Below are positions 1-7,025 of a stretch of 10,019 nt of DNA, one piece after another. A program made the position numbers and the translations under genes. Origin of the DNA: Prevotella sp. (GTDB lineage: Bacteria; Bacteroidota; Bacteroidia; Bacteroidales; Bacteroidaceae); the NCBI GenBank assembly GCA_017632825.1, contig JAGBQP010000028.1:1-10019 (forward strand), read 5' to 3'. Every line of letters begins with the position of its first letter. The stretch's first letter is position 1. Below the pieces are notes generated by a model. The model had not been told where the DNA came from. It worked only from the letters and a program-made list of their open reading frames with translations, and ran no database searches.

Positions 1-883
1 CGAAGCAGATGTTCATCAGCGAGCGGTCCTCGGCCTTGGCTGTGCCTACGAACATCTTGTTGCGGTCAATCTCGCCATAGACGATCTCTGCACGCTGCTG
101 AGCCAGCTTGTCCATAGCCTGTACACCACCCTGCTTCTTGATCCAGCGCAGGTTCTCGAGGGCGCTGTAGATGGGCACCACAGGAGGTGTGTTGAACATA
201 GAACCTTTATCGACGTGTGTGCGGTAGTCGAGCATGGTGGGAATCTCACGGGGAGCCTTGCCCAGTGCGTCGTCCTTCAGGATAGCAATGGTAACACCGG
301 CCATAGCGAGGTTCTTCTGAGCGCCAGCGTAGATGGCATCGTACTTAGCAACATCGATGGGACGGCTGAAGATATCGGAAGACATATCGGCAATCAGACG
401 TACGGGAACATCGAGGTCCTTGCGAATCTCTGTACCGTAGATAGTATTGTTAGTGGTGATGTGCAGATAGTCGGCATCTGCAGGAACTGTCCAGTCTTTG
501 GGGATAAATGTGTAGTTGGCATCGGCTGAAGAAGCGACCTCAACAACCTCACCAAAAAGCTTGGCTTCCTTCATAGCCTTCTTAGCCCATACACCGGTAT
601 TCAAATAGGCGGCTTTCTTGATGAGGAAGTTGTAAGGAATCATACAGAACTCGAGACTGGCACCACCGCCGAGGAAAATGACTGAGTAGCCCTCAGGAAC
701 CTCAAGGAGCTCCTTAACCAAGGCAACAGCCTCGTCAACGACAGGCTGGAAGTCCTTTGCACGATGGCTGATCTCCATCAGAGAGAGACCCGAGCCGTTG
801 AAATCAAGACACTGTTTAGCGGTAGCCTCGATGACCTCGCGGGGCAACATCGAAGGACCAGCATTAAAGTTGTACTTCTTCAT
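1..883 (-). CDS. serC: Phosphoserine aminotransferase SerC, 3' end cut off by the window
   Basis: Pyridoxal-phosphate aminotransferase that converts 3-phosphohydroxypyruvate plus glutamate to 3-phosphoserine and 2-oxoglutarate in cytosolic serine synthesis; SerC enzymes can also serve pyridoxine synthesis. Translating the minus strand from the ATG at 883-881 gives 294 uninterrupted residues beginning [14 protein letters not shown], the typical SerC N-terminus. Further SerC signatures are [14 protein letters not shown] (about 28-41), [10 protein letters not shown] (70-79), TNNTIYGTE (144-152) and ADMSSD (165-170). [10 protein letters not shown] (187-196) carries the expected PLP-binding lysine, Lys190. 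Family members are about 355-360 residues, so roughly the last 65 lie beyond the left edge. The ATG follows an A-rich leader without a Shine-Dalgarno sequence, normal for Bacteroidota. tetR lies upstream on the same strand, but serC has its own candidate promoter. Identification is from recognised motifs and is very secure. Confidence 0.96.
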   Translation of the reverse strand, partial: MKKYNFNAGPSMLPREVIEATAKQCLDFNGSGLSLMEISHRAKDFQPVVDEAVALVKELLEVPEGYSVIFLGGGASLEFCMIPYNFLIKKAAYLNTGVWAKKAMKEAKLFGEVVEVASSADANYTFIPKDWTVPADADYLHITTNNTIYGTEIRKDLDVPVRLIADMSSDIFSRPIDVAKYDAIYAGAQKNLAMAGVTIAILKDDALGKAPREIPTMLDYRTHVDKGSMFNTPPVVPIYSALENLRWIKKQGGVQAMDKLAQQRAEIVYGEIDRNKMFVGTAKAEDRSLMNICF

Positions 884-957
884 TGTTTTTGTTTATTTAT
901 TAGGTTTATAACTTCAAGTTTTCAATGTATTTGCATACGGTTTTTCGTTTTGCGCTG

Positions 958-989
958 CGAAATTACACTTTTTATTTCATTTAGCCAAA
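958..989 (-). promoter_or_regulatory. Candidate Bacteroidota-type promoter of serC
   Basis: On the minus strand, TTTG (989-986) is followed after exactly 20 bases by TAATTTCG (965-958). This matches the Bacteroidota housekeeping promoter pattern (TTTG, about 19-21 bases, TAnnTTTG) with one mismatch in the -7 box. It would give a leader of roughly 65-70 bases before the serC ATG at 883. The TTTG box is part of a 10-bp palindrome, CAAATATTTG, at 986-995. The -33 box begins only about 15 bases past the tetR stop, so serC could be transcribed both from here and by read-through from tetR. No terminator is visible between them. The spacing match is direct; function is inferred. Confidence 0.6.
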
Positions 990-1004
990 TATTTGAGCAT
1001 AAAT

Positions 1005-1631
1005 TCACAAAAATGGGTCATTTTCTTGCATTTTGGCAATACCTTTCTCGGTGCAAATGCCTCGAAGCGTGACAAAAAGAATGTTATTGAACAGTTCGTC
1101 GGACGAGAACTGCTGTATGAGCCGGTGGTCACGTATGTAATTACCCATAGCCTCAAACATGAGGTTGATTAGTTTGAAATTGATGTCAGAACGGAAGTAG
1201 CCTTCGGCTACACCCCGTTCCATAAATGCTTGTTGCTTTACTTGGTTCTTAAGATGTTCCTTACTCAAGTACTTGATAACACTCGGATACTTCTGTAAAT
1301 CTTCATAGAACTGTGGGCATGTAAGTTGGCACTCACGATTTTTGACGCGACAAACGTAGAGCGCTATATCTATTACATTATCGGCCTTTTGCATATATGT
1401 TCGAAAATCGGCCCAAGTGCTCTCGTGATAGCGTCGGACTCCCTCGAAAAGCAGCACCTCCTTATTATCATAGATTTCGTAGAGTGTTCGTTTTGATATA
1501 CCCAACAGAGAGGCGATGTCGTCCATCTTAACCGCCTTAATGCCATGCTTCGTGAAAAGCGACATAGCCGTTGTGACAATTTGCTCCTTAAGAGACTGCC
1601 GATAGGATGAAATACGCTTGTTTTCTTGCAT
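1005..1631 (-). CDS. TetR/AcrR-family transcriptional regulator
   Basis: A 208-residue predicted cytosolic one-component regulator: N-terminal DNA-binding domain and C-terminal ligand/dimerisation domain. The N-terminus has the TetR pattern: helix 1 (about 14-29, KEQIVTTAMSLFTKHG), then KAVKMDDIASLLGISKRTLYEIYDNKEVLL (about 32-61), a helix-turn-helix ending in the usual Tyr-x-x-(Tyr/Phe)-x-x-Lys run. The C-terminal part (about 75-208) is helical but not recognisably tied to a ligand. I chose the ATG at 1631-1629. A TTG at 1652-1650 is in frame but lies inside the predicted -7 box TACCTTTG and is probably not transcribed. The gene diverges from maeB, and an imperfect 29-bp palindrome upstream suggests autoregulation. 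Regulation of maeB or serC is possible but unproven. Family assignment is secure; ligand and regulon are unknown. Confidence 0.9.
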   Translation of the reverse strand: MQENKRISSYRQSLKEQIVTTAMSLFTKHGIKAVKMDDIASLLGISKRTLYEIYDNKEVLLFEGVRRYHESTWADFRTYMQKADNVIDIALYVCRVKNRECQLTCPQFYEDLQKYPSVIKYLSKEHLKNQVKQQAFMERGVAEGYFRSDINFKLINLMFEAMGNYIRDHRLIQQFSSDELFNNILFVTLRGICTEKGIAKMQENDPFL

Positions 1632-1649
1632 AAGTTTCCAACTTTGGTG

Positions 1650-1657
1650 CAAAGGTA
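1650..1657 (-). promoter_or_regulatory. Candidate -7 box of the tetR promoter
   Basis: TACCTTTG on the minus strand matches the Bacteroidota -7 consensus TAnnTTTG exactly. It lies 18 bases upstream of the tetR ATG at 1631, implying a very short leader of roughly 12-15 bases. No good TTTG -33 box sits 19-21 bases upstream; that stretch is occupied by the 29-bp palindrome at 1659-1687. A promoter without a clear -33 box, overlapped by an operator-like element, would fit a self-repressed regulator. Inferred from consensus only. Confidence 0.55.
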
Positions 1658-1658
1658 C

Positions 1659-1687
1659 TAAAATTTTGATTAATCATCATGATTTTA
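1659..1687. promoter_or_regulatory. 29-bp imperfect palindrome, candidate TetR-family operator
   Basis: Centred on base 1673, the two 14-base half-sites read inward from each strand are TAAAATTTTGATTA and TAAAATCATGATGA, identical at 11 of 14 positions, including the outer TAAAAT and the inner TGAT. A smaller perfect palindrome, TGATTAATCA (1667-1676), is nested inside. The element lies between divergent tetR and maeB, immediately upstream of the tetR -7 box and about 47 bases before the maeB -7 box. TetR-family dimers bind palindromes of this size and often sit over their own promoter, so autorepression is the simplest reading. The symmetry is seen directly; the protein-DNA pairing is inference. 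A/T-rich intergenic DNA gives some symmetry by chance. Confidence 0.5.
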
Positions 1688-1733
1688 AGAAAAAAAAGCG
1701 GGGCAGACAAGTGAATAATTCATAATATTTTTG

Positions 1734-1741
1734 TAAATTTG
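1734..1741 (+). promoter_or_regulatory. Candidate -7 box of the maeB promoter
   Basis: TAAATTTG is an exact match to the Bacteroidota -7 consensus TAnnTTTG. It lies 41 bases before the maeB ATG at 1783, giving a predicted leader of about 35 bases that is A/C-rich (repeated AACA) without a Shine-Dalgarno motif. At the expected -33 position (about 1710-1713) only a weak AGTG-like match is seen, so the upstream half of the promoter is poor. This promoter probably drives maeB and the folK-like gene 12 bases behind it. Confidence 0.55.
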
Positions 1742-1782
1742 CGGGCGATTTTCGAAACACAACAACAAACAACTATATAAAT

Positions 1783-4083
1783 ATGGTGAAGATATCGAAA
1801 GAAGCCGCTTTACAATATCACGAAAGCGGACGCCCAGGAAAGATTGAAGTAAAGCCCACAAAGGCTTACCGTACGCAGACAGACCTCTCGCTGGCATACT
1901 CGCCAGGCGTTGCCTATCCCTGTCTGGAAATTCAGGATAACCCCGATGCTGCTTACCGCTATACTGACAAAGGTAATCTGGTAGCTGTCATCTCTAACGG
2001 CACAGCCGTATTAGGACTTGGTGATATTGGCGCAATGTCAGGTAAGCCCGTGATGGAAGGCAAGGGACTGCTCTTTAAAATTTACGGTGGTATCGACGTT
2101 TTCGATATCGAGGTGGCTGAGAAAGATCCTGAGAAATTCTGCGAAGCTGTGGAACGCATCGCACCTACCTTTGGCGGTATCAATCTGGAAGACATCAAGG
2201 CACCTGAGTGCTTCTATATCGAGGAACGACTGAAGAAGACACTCGACATTCCTGTTATGCACGACGACCAGCACGGCACAGCTATTATTTCTGCTGCCGG
2301 TCTGAAGAATGCGATGGAAGTGATTGGCAAGGACATTTCAAAAGTGAAGATCGTTGTCAATGGTGCTGGTGCTGCTGCCATCTCTTGTACTAAACTCTAC
2401 ATGGCCATCGGTGCTAAGAAAGAGAATATAGTAATGCTCGACTCAAAGGGTGTCATCTCGACCAGCCGTACAGACCTAAACGAGCAGAAGAAATTCTTTG
2501 CTACAGAGCGTACAGACATCAAGACGCTGGCAGAAGCCGTCAACGGTGCTGATGTATTTGTCGGACTATCGAAAGGCAATGTGCTCTCAAAAGAAATGGT
2601 AAAGACAATGGCCAAAGACCCTGTTATCTTTGCTTTGGCTAACCCTGTTCCTGAGATTTCTTATGAGGACGCTATGGAAGCACGTCCCGACACGCTGATG
2701 TCAACAGGTCGTACGGACTATCCAAATCAGATTAATAATGTTATTGGATTCCCTTACATTTTCCGCGGAGCACTTGACGTACATGCCACAGCCATTAATG
2801 AAGAGATGAAACTGGCAGCTGTACATGCCATTGCCGATTTGGCCAAGCTACCAGTACCCGATGTGGTAAACGATGTTTATAAGGTGAATAACCTGAGATT
2901 TGGTCGCGATTACTTTATTCCGAAACCCGTTGACCCTCGTCTCATCTCAGAGGTTAGTGCTGCCGTAGCCAAGGCCGCTATTGACAGTGGTGTAGCACGA
3001 AAGAAGATTGATAACTGGGATGAGTATAAAGACTCGCTCAGCGTTCTCCTTGGTCAGGAGACAAAGCTCACACAGAAACTCTATGCCACAGCTGCCGCTC
3101 ATCCACAGCGTGTTGTTTTTGCCGAAGCTGTTCATCCTACTATGCTGAAAGCTGCTGTTCAAGCTAAGGCTGAGGGCATCTGTCAACCCGTACTTTTGGG
3201 CAATGATGAGGTTATTGTTAAGATGGCCAAGAATCTGGACTTAAGCCTCGACGGCATAGAAATCGTAAACTTGCGTCATCCCAACGAACAGGAACGTCGT
3301 GAGCGTTATGCCCGTATTCTGACAGAGAAACGACAACGCGAGGGCTACACATTCCAGGAGGCTAACGACAAGATGTTCGAGCGCAACTATTTCGGTATGA
3401 TGATGGTTGAGACGGGCGAGGCTGACGCTTTCATTACAGGTCTCTACACAAAGTATTCGAACACAATCAAGGTTGTCAACGAGGTTATCGGTATACGTCC
3501 CGAATACAAGCACTTCGGTGCCATGCATATCATTAATTCACCGAAGGGAACTTTCTATGTGGCTGACACAATGGTCAACGAAGATCCCGATGCTGATACA
3601 CTCGTAGATATCGCTAAGTTGGCATCTACAGCCGTCCGCTTCTTCAACGAGAAGCCCGTCATCGGCATGATTTCACACTCGAACTTCGGTTCCAGCCAGA
3701 GTGCAGGTGCCAAGAAGGTGAAGCAGGCCGTTGAGCAGATGCATGAGCTCTACCCCGATCTGCCTATCGATGGCGAACTACAGTTAGGATTTGCTATGGA
3801 CAACGAACTGCGCGATGAGCAATATCCTTTTACACGACTGAAGGACCAGAAAGTAAACACGCTGGTATTCCCCAACTTAACGTCAGCACGTTCCAGCTAC
3901 AAGATGTTGCAGATGCTTGATGCTGATGTCGAAATTATTGGCCCGATTCAGATGGGATTGAACAAAGCTATCCACTTCATTGACTTTGGTGCCAGCGTGC
4001 GTGATGTTGTCAACATCGTAGCCGTAGCAACTATAGATGCCTACGTTGATAAAGTGAAATCACGCATCAACGCGCTGAAATAA
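1783..4083 (+). CDS. maeB: Malic enzyme with C-terminal phosphotransacetylase-like domain (MaeB type)
   Basis: Oxidatively decarboxylates malate to pyruvate and CO2 with reduction of NADP+ (by family), a cytosolic link between C4 acids, pyruvate and reducing power. The 766 residues match the two-domain MaeB type (E. coli MaeB is about 760). Malic-enzyme part (about 1-425): [11 protein letters not shown] with Tyr39, MEGKGLLFK with Lys94, NLED with Glu136/Asp137 and HDDQHGT with Asp161/Asp162 are the expected catalytic and metal-binding residues. VVNGAGAAA (191-199) is the dinucleotide-binding loop, and ALANPVPEI (284-292) and QINNVIGFP (316-324) are also conserved. Phosphotransacetylase-like part (about 430-766): starts near [16 protein letters not shown]. 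Its active-site motifs are altered: the family DLSRG reads FIDFG (732-736), placing Phe735 where catalytic Arg is expected. In studied MaeB enzymes this domain is regulatory (acetyl-CoA sensing), not catalytic. The ATG is preceded by a consensus -7 box, and a folK-like gene follows after 12 bases. Confidence 0.95.
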   Translation: MVKISKEAALQYHESGRPGKIEVKPTKAYRTQTDLSLAYSPGVAYPCLEIQDNPDAAYRYTDKGNLVAVISNGTAVLGLGDIGAMSGKPVMEGKGLLFKIYGGIDVFDIEVAEKDPEKFCEAVERIAPTFGGINLEDIKAPECFYIEERLKKTLDIPVMHDDQHGTAIISAAGLKNAMEVIGKDISKVKIVVNGAGAAAISCTKLYMAIGAKKENIVMLDSKGVISTSRTDLNEQKKFFATERTDIKTLAEAVNGADVFVGLSKGNVLSKEMVKTMAKDPVIFALANPVPEISYEDAMEARPDTLMSTGRTDYPNQINNVIGFPYIFRGALDVHATAINEEMKLAAVHAIADLAKLPVPDVVNDVYKVNNLRFGRDYFIPKPVDPRLISEVSAAVAKAAIDSGVARKKIDNWDEYKDSLSVLLGQETKLTQKLYATAAAHPQRVVFAEAVHPTMLKAAVQAKAEGICQPVLLGNDEVIVKMAKNLDLSLDGIEIVNLRHPNEQERRERYARILTEKRQREGYTFQEANDKMFERNYFGMMMVETGEADAFITGLYTKYSNTIKVVNEVIGIRPEYKHFGAMHIINSPKGTFYVADTMVNEDPDADTLVDIAKLASTAVRFFNEKPVIGMISHSNFGSSQSAGAKKVKQAVEQMHELYPDLPIDGELQLGFAMDNELRDEQYPFTRLKDQKVNTLVFPNLTSARSSYKMLQMLDADVEIIGPIQMGLNKAIHFIDFGASVRDVVNIVAVATIDAYVDKVKSRINALK

Positions 4084-4095
4084 TAAGCGGCAGTT

Positions 4096-4461
4096 ATGCA
4101 GAGAGTTATCCTGTCGCTGGCGGCCAACCGCTATCAGAAAAGTAATCTCGCCAAGGCACGTTTGTGTCTTGGCGAGTTGCTATCAGATGTTCGTTATACG
4201 TCCGAACTCTGGACAGAACCAATGTCGTGCCCTCGAAATGAACTGTATCTGAACCAGTTGGCAGAAGGTAATACAGAACTCACACTCGATCAACTAAACC
4301 AAAAACTGAAAGAAATAGAGAACAGCTTCGGAAGGACAACGTTGAAACGACAGCTTGGTATTGTTCCAATTGATATAGATATTCTGCAGTACGGAGACAT
4401 GCGACTTCATGAGAATGATTGGCAACGACCGTACATTACAATGCTTATCGGCGAACTGTAA
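4096..4461 (+). CDS. folK: Short, divergent FolK-like protein (HPPK family)
   Basis: A 121-residue protein resembling 2-amino-4-hydroxy-6-hydroxymethyldihydropteridine diphosphokinase, which activates the pterin for dihydropteroate synthesis in folate biosynthesis. The HPPK order is visible: VILSLAANRYQKSNLAKA (4-21) for the usual GSN start, ELYLNQLAE (49-57) for YLNAV, a helix LTLDQLNQKLKEIENSFGR (62-80), then PIDIDILQYGD (91-101). Asp93 and Asp95 match the two Mg-ATP aspartates, and Gly79-Arg80 matches the Gly-Arg before the flexible loop. Oddities: family enzymes are about 155-160 residues. The Gly-Pro-Arg-Thr before the aspartates reads Gly-Ile-Val-Pro, so the conserved Arg is lost. The GSN motif reads AAN, and the Pro-His-Pro stretch is not evident, although RPYITMLIGEL resembles the family C-terminal strand. 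It sits 12 bases after maeB, probably co-transcribed. Homology is fairly clear; whether it is active is open. Confidence 0.7.
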   Translation: MQRVILSLAANRYQKSNLAKARLCLGELLSDVRYTSELWTEPMSCPRNELYLNQLAEGNTELTLDQLNQKLKEIENSFGRTTLKRQLGIVPIDIDILQYGDMRLHENDWQRPYITMLIGEL

Positions 4462-4554
4462 ACCGATGAACTGTCGAAACATTTTAATGTGCGATAATTC
4501 AGCATTGCACTACAAATTAAAATAAAACAGCTACGGCTGCGTTATTATAATAAT

Positions 4555-6951
4555 ATGTTACAGAAGAATCATCTTTATAGACTGCTTATGCTCATCGTCA
4601 TGATGACGATGAGCATATACAGTATAGCTGACAGTTTTCTATTAAAAGGAAAGATCATTGATGAAGACGGAAACCCCGTCGAAATGGCAACAATTTCCTG
4701 TTTGGCACAAGGAAAGATGACAATGGCCTCCCTCAAAGGCGAATTCAGCATTAATCTGCAGTCCACCGACAGCGTCGTTGTCCAGTTCTCCATGGTCGGA
4801 TTCAAAACGCGTACACGAACCTTTCGACAGCCAAAAGGCACACAGACTGTACTGATGACTCTTTATCCTCAGGATGCATTACAAGAGGTAACAGTTACCG
4901 AGAAGCGCCGACAGACAACAACAACAGAACAGTTGGATGTTAAGGATTTGAGAAACAATCCGTCTGCATCCGGAAATGCGGTAGAGGATGTCATACAGCA
5001 GCAAGCGGGTGTTTCAACTCACAATGAACTCTCTTCACAGTATAATGTGCGAGGCGGCTCGTTCGACGAGAACTTTGTATATATAAATAATGTGGAAATC
5101 TATCGTCCCCTACTCATTCGTAGCGGACAACAGGAGGGATTGTCAGTCATCAATGGTGATATGGTAGAGCGCATCGGATTCTCCACTGGTGGCTTCGAAG
5201 CAAAATATGGTGATAAAATGTCGTCGGCACTTGACATTACATATCGACGACCGCAGCGCACAGAGGCTACCGTCACAGCCAGTCTGTTGGGCGCAAGCGC
5301 CTACATTGGAACGGGCAATAACAAATTCTCCATGAGTCACGGACTACGCTATAAAACCAACCGTTACTTGCTGGGGACTTTGGAGACCACAGGTGAGTAT
5401 CGTCCTCGGTTCATAGATTATCAAACCTATATGAGCTGGACACCAAGCCGACGATGGACTGTTGACTTCATTGGTAATATTGCCGACAACCACTATGACT
5501 TCAAACCCAAAGACAGGGAAACAAGTTTCGGTACCATGCAGGACGTTAAATCGTTCAAGGTCTATTTCGACGGACAAGAGCGCGACATATTCCGCACTTA
5601 CTTCGGAACACTCTCGATAGCTCGTCATTTTGGTGACTCAACTACCGTTAAGCTATTAGCTTCGGCTTTCAATACCAAAGAACAGGAGACGTACGATATA
5701 CAAGGACAATATTGGCTGGACGATTCGCAGTCATCAGAGAACTTGGGCGTAGGAACATATATGGAGCATGCACGCAACTATCTGACTGCCAACGTGCAAA
5801 GTCTGAAGTTGATGGCAAGTCGTCGATGGAAACGTCACGAGATAGAGACTGGTGTCACCATGAAATGGGAACACATCAAAGAGAATAGCCGAGAGTACGA
5901 AATGCGAGATTCCAGCGGCTACTCTATCCCCCACTCTTCAGACCGTCTCGACCTCATATACACATTGGCATCGAAGAATACAATAAACTCCCGACGGATT
6001 GAAGGCTATCTGCAGGACACATACCGATGGTCAACGCCCAGCGAAACTTTCTTTACGCTAAACTACGGCGTACGTTTCAGCAATTGGTCTTTCAGCGGCG
6101 AGACAACAGTATCACCACGCGCCTCATTGGCCATTATCCCGATGTGGAACCACGATGTCACGCTTCGAATGGCTACTGGTCTCTACTATCAGGCACCATT
6201 CTTTAAGGAGATGCGGGATACGACAACCTACAACCGGCAGACAATCGTGACACTGAATAATCACATCAAGAGTCAGCGTTCGTTACAGTTTATTGCTGCC
6301 ATCGACTATCGTTTCCACATGATGAATCGCCCCTTTAAGTTTACTGCCGAAGCATATTACAAACATATGTCGAACCTGGTGCCCTATAATGTACAGAACG
6401 TCAAAGTGACTTACTACGGCGAAAACCTCTGTTCAGGTTATGCTGCAGGTTTCGATATGAAACTTTATGGTGAGTTCGTTCCTGGAACAGACTCTTGGCT
6501 TACCTTCTCGCTAATGAAAACCAGTCAGCATTTTGACGGCCAGTCATCTGCATCAAGTTTCCCGCTGCCTACAGATCAGCGATACGCTATCAATCTCCAT
6601 TTTACCGATTATTTCCCAGGAACAGAACGCTGGAAGATGACCTTACGTCTGGCCTATGCTGATGGACTGCCGTTTGGAGCACCTCATCGTGGTATTGAAC
6701 AGCAGAATTTCCGAGCACCAGCCTATAAGCGTGCAGATATCGGAATGTCGTTTCTTGCTTATAGTCCATCGGTGGCAGCCAGTCGATTTGCAATCAGAAA
6801 AGTGTGGTTTGGCTTGGATTGCTTGAATCTGTTTGGAATATCTAACGTCAATAGCTACTACTGGGTTACAGACGTAACCAACCGTCAGTGGGCTGTACCA
6901 AACTATCTCACTGGCCGGCAAATAAATGGTCGTATAACCGTTGAGTTATAA
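4555..6951 (+). CDS. TonB-dependent outer-membrane receptor with N-terminal CarboxypepD_reg-like domain
   Basis: Predicted 22-stranded outer-membrane barrel that imports an unknown ligand using TonB energy. The N-terminus (1-27: Lys4 and Arg9, then LLMLIVMMTMSIYSIA) is a signal peptide, with likely cleavage near SIA-DS. Residues about 29-105 (LKGKIIDEDGNPVEMATI through the MVGFKT motif) form the carboxypeptidase-regulatory-like beta-sandwich typical of Bacteroidota transporters. The plug is about 108-230: LQEVTVTEKR, then NAVEDVIQQQAGVSTHNELS, YNVRGGSFDENFVYINNVEIYRP and GGFEAKYGDKMSSALDITY. The remainder is barrel, ending INGRITVEL. At 798 residues it is shorter than SusC-type receptors (about 1000), and no SusD partner lies nearby, so glycan import cannot be inferred. 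The 93-base gap upstream (4462-4554) shows no convincing TAnnTTTG box, so it may be read from maeB-folK or from a promoter I cannot see. An unusual palindrome lies at 4587-4617. A terminator follows at 6959. Confidence 0.93.
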   Translation: MLQKNHLYRLLMLIVMMTMSIYSIADSFLLKGKIIDEDGNPVEMATISCLAQGKMTMASLKGEFSINLQSTDSVVVQFSMVGFKTRTRTFRQPKGTQTVLMTLYPQDALQEVTVTEKRRQTTTTEQLDVKDLRNNPSASGNAVEDVIQQQAGVSTHNELSSQYNVRGGSFDENFVYINNVEIYRPLLIRSGQQEGLSVINGDMVERIGFSTGGFEAKYGDKMSSALDITYRRPQRTEATVTASLLGASAYIGTGNNKFSMSHGLRYKTNRYLLGTLETTGEYRPRFIDYQTYMSWTPSRRWTVDFIGNIADNHYDFKPKDRETSFGTMQDVKSFKVYFDGQERDIFRTYFGTLSIARHFGDSTTVKLLASAFNTKEQETYDIQGQYWLDDSQSSENLGVGTYMEHARNYLTANVQSLKLMASRRWKRHEIETGVTMKWEHIKENSREYEMRDSSGYSIPHSSDRLDLIYTLASKNTINSRRIEGYLQDTYRWSTPSETFFTLNYGVRFSNWSFSGETTVSPRASLAIIPMWNHDVTLRMATGLYYQAPFFKEMRDTTTYNRQTIVTLNNHIKSQRSLQFIAAIDYRFHMMNRPFKFTAEAYYKHMSNLVPYNVQNVKVTYYGENLCSGYAAGFDMKLYGEFVPGTDSWLTFSLMKTSQHFDGQSSASSFPLPTDQRYAINLHFTDYFPGTERWKMTLRLAYADGLPFGAPHRGIEQQNFRAPAYKRADIGMSFLAYSPSVAASRFAIRKVWFGLDCLNLFGISNVNSYYWVTDVTNRQWAVPNYLTGRQINGRITVEL
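4587..4617. repeat. 31-bp near-perfect inverted repeat in signal-peptide codons
   Basis: The arm TATGCTCATCGTCAT (4587-4601) is followed by a single central G (4602) and its exact reverse complement (4603-4617), giving 15-bp arms with one unpaired centre base. It covers codons 12-21 of the receptor gene (MLIVMMTMSI), beginning 32 bases after the A of the start codon. In mRNA it could fold into a hairpin of about 14 bp with a three-base loop. The symmetry is direct observation; a role in translation, DNA binding or mRNA stability is not shown. Confidence 0.85.
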
Positions 6952-6958
6952 ACACAAG

Positions 6959-6988
6959 AAAAAGCCTTTCAGATAAGAAAGGCTTTTT
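6959..6988. terminator. Bidirectional hairpin terminator between convergent genes
   Basis: AAAAAGCCTTTC (6959-6970) and GAAAGGCTTTTT (6977-6988) are perfect 12-base reverse complements around a six-base loop (AGATAA). The stem ends in a T-run on both strands, so it can act as an intrinsic terminator for the TonB-dependent receptor (stop at 6951, 7 bases earlier) and for nadE from the opposite side (stop at 7026, 37 bases away). Confidence 0.9.
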
Positions 6989-7025
6989 CCATATTTCTAC
7001 TTCATTTCTTTTTGATTCGATTGTT

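Noticed and set aside
910..920. AACTTCAAGTT small palindrome in the serC leader
   Set aside because: An 11-base symmetry in A/T-rich DNA is expected by chance and has no supporting context.
764..1072. Open frame of 102 codons on the plus strand over the serC start and tetR end
   Set aside because: It covers the serC N-terminus and the A/T-rich promoter on the opposite strand; composition is explained by those features and no family is recognised.
4462..4554. Promoter or terminator between the folK-like gene and the receptor
   Set aside because: The best -7-like string (TAATTCAG near 4495) matches TAnnTTTG poorly, with no TTTG at the right distance. The only hairpin (CAGC-TACG-GCTG near 4530) has a four-base stem without a T-run. 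Neither is strong enough to list.
4575..4841. Minus-strand open frame whose end reads like the receptor signal peptide
   Set aside because: The resemblance results from the 31-bp palindrome encoding nearly the same residues on both strands; the frame is antisense to the conserved receptor N-terminus.
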